62,857 nucleotides of DNA from Syntrophaceae bacterium UBA2251 (GTDB taxonomy: Bacteria > Desulfobacterota > Syntrophia > Syntrophales > UBA2251), in NCBI GenBank assembly GCA_002347815.1, contig DDXV01000012.1:1-62857 (forward strand). The letters run 5' to 3'. Both the position numbers and the translations under genes were made by a program. The notes beneath the pieces were generated by a model. The model saw only the letters and a program-made list of their open reading frames with translations, did no database searches and was not told the origin of the DNA. Below, in pieces: positions 58,357 to 62,857 of the stretch (positions within the stretch are counted from its first letter, which is position 1; the number at the start of each line of letters is the position of its first letter).

Positions 58357-61227
58357 CTACGACCTCAGCGTCCAACGAACCTGAAAAAGCGGCCGGGCCG
58401 TTTCTTTCTGCTGAAGCTTGCCCTCGATCTTTGCGATCAGCGCCTCCCGCTGGCGGTCCACATCGTCCTGGGCATCGAAGAGTGAGCGGCGCTTCTGGTT
58501 GCGCTGGGCTTCAAGGGCCTTGATTTGTTTCTGCCCCGCCAGTTTTTCCTCCAGGGTCAGAGCGGTCGTGGCAGCCCGGCGGACCTCTTTGATCTGGCGA
58601 TCCAGCTCCTTGATTTCCCTTTCCAGCCCCACTTTCAGATCATCGGCCCAGCCGTCGAGTTTGTCTGCTTCAGCCTCGAAGAATCGGGCATTGCGTTCCG
58701 AGATTCCTTTCTGGATGACGGTTTGCCTTTGCCGCGTTTCTGCGTTCAGTGTGGCCTGCATCGCTTCCACGCCCTCTTCCGGTCCGAGGGGGGCTACGTC
58801 GCCCGGCAGGCTCAGGAGTCGGGTGGCAGTCTGTTCATCCAGCATCGCACCCTGGTCGGTGACGGCGGCAACAATCAGGTGATCTTCCGCCTGATCGAGG
58901 GATTCAACGGTAAAGACCGTGGCAGTGAGCCAGCCGGACCGGCCCAGGAATGGTTCCAGAATGGAGATTTTACCGTCGTGTTGGCCGTAATCGAAGTGTA
59001 TTTCGGCCGGTGGGAGCTCCCGGTCCTTGGCTCGGGCCAGCAGCGCCTCGGCAAGGGGATGATTGAGGCGGTACAGGTGCGCCTCACCGGTTCGTCTGGG
59101 CAGTTCATAAAGGCCAAGAGGGATGCTCGCGGCCTTTTCCGGAAAGGGATGGCGCTTAAGGTGGAATGTCGAGTCATCGGGAAATTCCGCGTGGCCGTTG
59201 AGTTCGTGCTTTGTAAGCTGCATGAGGAGCCGCTCGAAACGGTTGAGGTAGGCTTTGGAATCGTTATCCCGGATCTTGAGCTTTTCCCGGACCTCGTCGT
59301 CGAAATTTTCCAGGAGCTGCTGGCGGGTGCGGGTCAGGGAGGCGTCGATCTCCTGGCTCAGTTCGAACTGGAGTTGGTCAAAGGCGGTCTGGATCTCCTC
59401 GGGTCTGCGGCAGCACTGATAGATGGCGGCGATGCGCTTCTCGAAATCCACCCCCGATTCGATGGCGCCGAGCACCTCGTCACTGGCCCCGAAGACCCCT
59501 TCAAATAGCTGGAACTTCTCGGATAAAAGCTGGAAGACCCGCTGGTCGGCGGCGTTGTGGCGGTTGAGAAAGTTGACCACGACCACGTCGTGCTGCTGTC
59601 CGTAGCGATGGCAGCGGCCGATCCGCTGCTCGATGCGCTGCGGGTTCCAGGGCAGATCGTAATTGACGACCAGGGCGCTGAACTGGAGGTTGATCCCCTC
59701 GGCTCCGGCTTCGGTAGCAATCATGATTCGGCCCTGCTCGCGGAAATAGTCCACGAGGGCCGAACGCATGTCGGCGGTTCGTGAACCGGTGTTGCGGTCC
59801 GTGCCCCGGTGTCGCTCAAGCCACTCTTGATATATCCGTTTCGAGCGCTCGTCGGAATTGGAACCGTTGAACAACACGATACCCCCGGCAAAAGGGCTGT
59901 CGGCCAAGAGTCGCAGGAGGTAATCCTGGGTCCGACGAGATTCCGTGAAGATCACGGCCTTTTGCGCCGCGCCGATTTCCGCCGCCTTGGCAAAGGCGAT
60001 CTCCAAGGCCCACAGGAGGGCGCGTCCTTTGGCATTGTGTTCGATGGAAACGGCCAGCGTGGTGAAGGCATCAAGATCGGCGATTTCCCTTTGGATGGCG
60101 GCCCGGTCGGCCTCCGAAAGCGGTTGTTCCGGTTCGTCGCCGTTCCATTCCTCGGCAGTTTCGTCCAGTGCTTCGTAATCCTGGTTCAGTTCCTCTTCGA
60201 GGGTTGCGGTGGGTACCGCTTTTTCAAGTCGGGCTTTCAGTCGCCCGGAAATCGTGGCAAGGGCGCCCGCGATGGCGAAGGTGGACGAGGCCAGGAGCTT
60301 CCGCAGGACCAGGGTCATGAGGGTGCGCTGGCTGGCCGGAAGGGCTTGCAGGTTGTCACGCTGCAGGTAATCGGAAACGAGATGGTAGAGACGATCTTCG
60401 CTCTCTTCGGGGGTGAATTCCTGCACCAGCGGCAGACGCTTGGTGTACTTGATGTAGGGTAGGACCTGGCGGCGTAGGGTGCGGTGGCAGACGGGTCTGA
60501 GCCGCGCCTTTAAGGTATCGAAAACCTGATCGTGATTGAGGTTCGCAAACTGTTCGCGAAAACTCTTCAGGTCACCGAAGAGGTGTTCATCGACAAAGCT
60601 GGTCAGACCGTACAACTCCAGAAGGGAATTCTGGAGAGGCGTGGCCGTAAGCAGGAGCTTATCTTTACCCGCCAGGGCCAATTTGAGCACGTTGGCGATG
60701 ACGTTAGCCGGTTTGTAGACATTGCGCAGACGGTGGGCTTCATCGATGACCACCAGATCCCAGGGAATGGCTTGCACATCGCTCGCCTTGCTTTTGGCGA
60801 ACTGGTAGGAGCAGATGACGATCTCCGGCGCCTCGAAGGGTCGAAGGCATCCCTGTTTGACCGCTGTATTGTAGGATTTTGATTCCAGCAGACGGCAGGG
60901 CAGAAAGAACTTCTCGTTCAGTTCCTGATACCACTGTTTGCGAAGGTTGGATGGCGTGATTACGAGGATGCGCCGTTTTCGTTCCGCCCACTTTTGGGAG
61001 AGGACCAGGCCCGCTTCGATCGTCTTGCCTAACCCGACTTCGTCTGCCAGCAGGGCTCCCCGGGAGAGCGGCGACCGGAAGGCAAACAGGGCGGCATCGA
61101 TCTGGTGTGGATTGAGGTCTACTTGGGCGTCAACGAGGGTCGCAGCTATCTTCTCAGCGCTGTCCGGGGGGAAGCGTCGGGTAAGCTCCGTGGCGATGTA
61201 CTTTGCTTGGTAGTCGGTGAGAGCCAA
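58357..61227 (-). CDS. SNF2-family helicase (RapA-like)
   Basis: A 956-residue SWI2/SNF2 helicase. Motif I is ADEVGLGKTIEAGLVL, motif II VVIDEAHRLRNV, and the C-terminal half has GAEGINLQFSALVVNYDLPWNPQRIEQRIGR. A long coiled C-terminal part (LEREIKELDRQIKEVRRA) follows. TTG 61227, with AAGGAA upstream, is the best start, giving a family-like N-terminus (LTDYQAKYIATEL); the frame is open further upstream. SNF2 helicases occur in defence systems such as DISARM, but the drmA-C genes are not here. Confidence 0.88.
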   Translation of the reverse strand: MALTDYQAKYIATELTRRFPPDSAEKIAATLVDAQVDLNPHQIDAALFAFRSPLSRGALLADEVGLGKTIEAGLVLSQKWAERKRRILVITPSNLRKQWYQELNEKFFLPCRLLESKSYNTAVKQGCLRPFEAPEIVICSYQFAKSKASDVQAIPWDLVVIDEAHRLRNVYKPANVIANVLKLALAGKDKLLLTATPLQNSLLELYGLTSFVDEHLFGDLKSFREQFANLNHDQVFDTLKARLRPVCHRTLRRQVLPYIKYTKRLPLVQEFTPEESEDRLYHLVSDYLQRDNLQALPASQRTLMTLVLRKLLASSTFAIAGALATISGRLKARLEKAVPTATLEEELNQDYEALDETAEEWNGDEPEQPLSEADRAAIQREIADLDAFTTLAVSIEHNAKGRALLWALEIAFAKAAEIGAAQKAVIFTESRRTQDYLLRLLADSPFAGGIVLFNGSNSDERSKRIYQEWLERHRGTDRNTGSRTADMRSALVDYFREQGRIMIATEAGAEGINLQFSALVVNYDLPWNPQRIEQRIGRCHRYGQQHDVVVVNFLNRHNAADQRVFQLLSEKFQLFEGVFGASDEVLGAIESGVDFEKRIAAIYQCCRRPEEIQTAFDQLQFELSQEIDASLTRTRQQLLENFDDEVREKLKIRDNDSKAYLNRFERLLMQLTKHELNGHAEFPDDSTFHLKRHPFPEKAASIPLGLYELPRRTGEAHLYRLNHPLAEALLARAKDRELPPAEIHFDYGQHDGKISILEPFLGRSGWLTATVFTVESLDQAEDHLIVAAVTDQGAMLDEQTATRLLSLPGDVAPLGPEEGVEAMQATLNAETRQRQTVIQKGISERNARFFEAEADKLDGWADDLKVGLEREIKELDRQIKEVRRAATTALTLEEKLAGQKQIKALEAQRNQKRRSLFDAQDDVDRQREALIAKIEGKLQQKETARPLFQVRWTLRS

Positions 61228-61419
61228 GGTTAAGGGTTCCTTCTCTTTAAATATTTTGCAGCTACAATTGAGATATTTAGCATCTGCAATGAAGTGTACC
61301 CATACCTGAAATCGCGCAAAACATATCAGGTTTAGTAAGGAAATACCAGAGAAATTCAAATAAGAGAGTGATAGGAAAAGCGTCCCGGCAAGTCAAGGGG
61401 GTTTTGTCTCGCGTCCGGG

Positions 61420-61494
61420 CTACATCCTGTAATCGGCCATCGCCTTCTTGGCATTGGCCACGGGAATACCGTCATTCTTGCCGGATCGTTTCAC
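61420..61494 (-). CDS. Possible short frame overlapping the Fic stop codon
   Basis: A 24-residue frame starting with GTG, which overlaps the Fic stop in GTGA. The sequence is basic, with KKAMADYRM at the end. It may be a remnant of a larger gene or a small partner. Only the overlap supports it. The 190 nt between it and the helicase start hold nothing else recognised. Confidence 0.25.
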   Translation of the reverse strand: MKRSGKNDGIPVANAKKAMADYRM

Positions 61495-62498
61495 GGTGAC
61501 TCCCCCTGTTGCGCCAGCCACTGGCGGCCCTTGTCGGTCAGGCGATATTTCTGCAGGCGGCTGTTGGGCTTGTCGGGGATGGTCATTTCAATCAGGCCGT
61601 CGTCCAAGGCCGGTTTGAGGTAGCGCTCGCGGAACGATTTGCGGTCGGAAAGGTGCAGGGCGGATTGCAGCGCCTCTCTTCCCATCTCGTTCCGGATCGC
61701 CGCCAACAGTTCGCCGACTTGGGGGGTGACTTGGGGGGCAGAGGCGGTCACCGCATCCAGGATCATCCGCAGCATAAAGGCGATAAAGGGCGCGGAGTCG
61801 GTTTGGCGGGTGCTCTCCTGCAGTGCCAGGTAATACTCGGCCTGGTGCTCGAAAATCAGGCTTTCCACCGGGATCTCGGCGCACAGGGGATTCCAGCGGG
61901 CCAGAATCAGGCTCTGCCACAGCCGTCCCATACGGCCGTTGCCGTCGGCGAAGGGGTGGATGAATTCGAATTCGTAGTGAAAGACCGAGCCGGCGATCAG
62001 CGGATGGGCCTCTGTTGCGGCCAGCCAGCCGAAGAGGTTGGCCATCAGTCGGGGCACACGATCCGCAGGCGGCGCCATGTGGATCACCCGACGACCCGCC
62101 ATCACCCCCACGCCGCCATGCCGGTAGCGGCCCGCCTCGTTAATCAGGCCGGACATCAGAATCCGGTGCGCTTCCAGCAGGTTCTTTTTCGCCTCGGGCT
62201 TCCAGGTGTCGAACCGGTCGTAGGCGGCCAGGGCGTTTTTCACCTCCTGCACCTCGCGGAGCGGGGCGATGACCCGCTTGCCATCCAAGATCGCGGTAAT
62301 CTGCGCCTCGCTCAGCGTGTTGCCCTCGATGGCCAGGGAGCCGTGAATGGTGCGGATGCGGTTGATGCGCCGCAGACGAAGCGTCCTGGCCCGGTCGGCG
62401 AGCACGGTCAGCCGCCCGATGGCCTCGCTGATCGCGGCGACCCGATTCAGGATCTCCGGGGTGATGGTGTGGGGCGGCTGGTAGCTGGATTTCGTCAT
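61491..62498 (-). CDS. Fic-family protein with N-terminal inhibitory helix
   Basis: A 335-residue AMPylase-type protein. The catalytic motif is HPFADGNGRMGR, and the N-terminal SLAIEGN matches the inhibitory (S/T)xxxE(G/N) motif, so it is a class II Fic, autoinhibited by its own Glu. A winged helix is at the C-terminus. It transfers AMP (or a related group) to a target; the target is unknown. It starts 8 nt after the hsdS remnant stop. Confidence 0.92.
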   Translation of the reverse strand: MTKSSYQPPHTITPEILNRVAAISEAIGRLTVLADRARTLRLRRINRIRTIHGSLAIEGNTLSEAQITAILDGKRVIAPLREVQEVKNALAAYDRFDTWKPEAKKNLLEAHRILMSGLINEAGRYRHGGVGVMAGRRVIHMAPPADRVPRLMANLFGWLAATEAHPLIAGSVFHYEFEFIHPFADGNGRMGRLWQSLILARWNPLCAEIPVESLIFEHQAEYYLALQESTRQTDSAPFIAFMLRMILDAVTASAPQVTPQVGELLAAIRNEMGREALQSALHLSDRKSFRERYLKPALDDGLIEMTIPDKPNSRLQKYRLTDKGRQWLAQQGESP

Positions 62499-62505
62499 AC
62501 CGGCA

Positions 62506-62703
62506 TCACAGGTACTTTTTCATCACCGCCTCTTTTCTTGCGGGGGCGGCGTCGATGACGGCCTGGGCAGCGGCGATCTGCTTTTTCAGGGCTTCGACCT
62601 TGGAGATGAATTTCTTCTGGTCGGCTAATGAGACAACTGGAACGGAAAAGTTTTCGTAAAAAGAAGCTGGAACCCGGCGATGACCGCTACTGCTTACTTG
62701 CAT
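62506..62703 (-). pseudogene. C-terminal remnant of a type I specificity subunit (HsdS)
   Basis: 65 residues match the HsdS C-terminus: FYENFSVPVVSLADQKKF and a coiled coil (KVEALKKQIAAAQAVIDAAPAR), ending in MKKYL. Upstream the same frame meets a TGA at about 62713, while another frame (APIYLKWWNYFLATVEDE) looks like HsdS sequence but stops at TAA near 62694. The gene is therefore frameshifted or rearranged. Confidence 0.65.
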
Positions 62704-62857
62704 AAATAATACTCATCTTCTACAGTTGCTAAAAAATAGTTCCACCATTTTAGATAGATGGGTGCCTTGAGAAAGTTCTTGGCACCACAGATTGCTCTTT
62801 GACAACATGCTTTGCGTCATGTCGCTTCCCGAATCGTCGGCGGGATGGCCACGCCGA
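62704..62857. other. Window edge, degraded coding sequence
   Basis: All three minus-strand frames contain stops within this stretch. It probably holds the decayed upstream part of hsdS; no intact feature can be called. Confidence 0.4.

Noticed and set aside
50231..61227. DISARM system
   Set aside because: A SNF2 helicase and an adenine methyltransferase are present, but drmA, drmB and drmC are not.
62700..62730. In-frame TGA in the hsdS remnant as a selenocysteine codon
   Set aside because: It lacks a suitable hairpin, the site is not a redox position and the other frames show that the gene is broken.

Overview
The window looks like a GC-rich chromosome segment from an anaerobic, probably syntrophic, deltaproteobacterium (Desulfobacterota, Syntrophia-like). 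This is inferred from gene content, not from a marker gene. The signs are heterodisulfide-reductase-like Fe-S proteins beside a FAD-linked oxidase, two acyl-CoA transferases, an ADP-forming acyl-CoA synthetase, an acyl-CoA dehydrogenase, FdhE (formate dehydrogenase maturation), an N-type (probably Na+) ATP synthase, and two genes with in-frame UGA codons that look like selenocysteine codons. No rRNA, CRISPR array, intact transposase or prophage was seen.

Layout. 1-5.2 kb (minus strand): two or three small proteins, tRNA-Leu(GAG), secG, tpiA, gap, nth and fdhE. 5.4-9.6 kb (plus): a NhaD/ArsB-type transporter, mobB, a small membrane protein and a biotin carboxylase-biotin carrier fusion. 9.7-23.0 kb (plus): a catabolic cluster of three Cys-rich Fe-S proteins, a FAD oxidase, a DUF364 protein, CoA-transferase A/B, an amidohydrolase, a DUF169-CoaE fusion, two DUF2889-like proteins, a PHP phosphoesterase and a second CoA-transferase A/B whose A subunit has an internal UGA. 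An ADP-forming acyl-CoA synthetase (minus) follows. 25.5-33.2 kb (plus): a thioredoxin-reductase-like protein, lgt, a CoA-disulfide-reductase-like protein with UGA at the active-site Cys position, TerC, an L,D-transpeptidase, an RNA methyltransferase, an SMR transporter, cutA and glucokinase. 33.2-41.7 kb (minus): a full N-ATPase operon (atpDCQRBEFAG), preceded by an RsbRD-like gene and followed by a cytidylate-kinase-like gene, each overlapping its ATPase neighbour by 4 nt. 42.1-50.2 kb (minus): an acyl-CoA dehydrogenase, a small MITE-like element, an HD protein, a Fur-family regulator, a membrane spermidine-synthase-like protein, an exported PCMT, a DUF2784 protein and an RNase Z-like hydrolase. 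50.2-62.9 kb (minus, visibly lower GC): a defence island with type III restriction (mod/res) split by a DUF1016 nuclease, plus DUF3800, a Schlafen/AlbA_2 ATP-binding regulator, a SNF2 helicase, Fic and an hsdS remnant.

The most notable signals are the two in-frame UGA codons at 21668 and 27517. Each lies inside an otherwise continuous conserved frame, is followed by a Pro codon, and has a hairpin just downstream with an apical loop starting GG at the distance expected of a bacterial SECIS element. Ordinary annotation would call both genes truncated or split. With fdhE present, they suggest selenoprotein use beyond formate dehydrogenase, here in a CoA-transferase and a CoA-disulfide-reductase-family enzyme.

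How the genes may work together (inference): the catabolic block could activate an organic acid by CoA transfer, oxidise it through the FAD/Fe-S proteins and conserve energy with the ADP-forming synthetase, while the N-ATPase and antiporter handle Na+.
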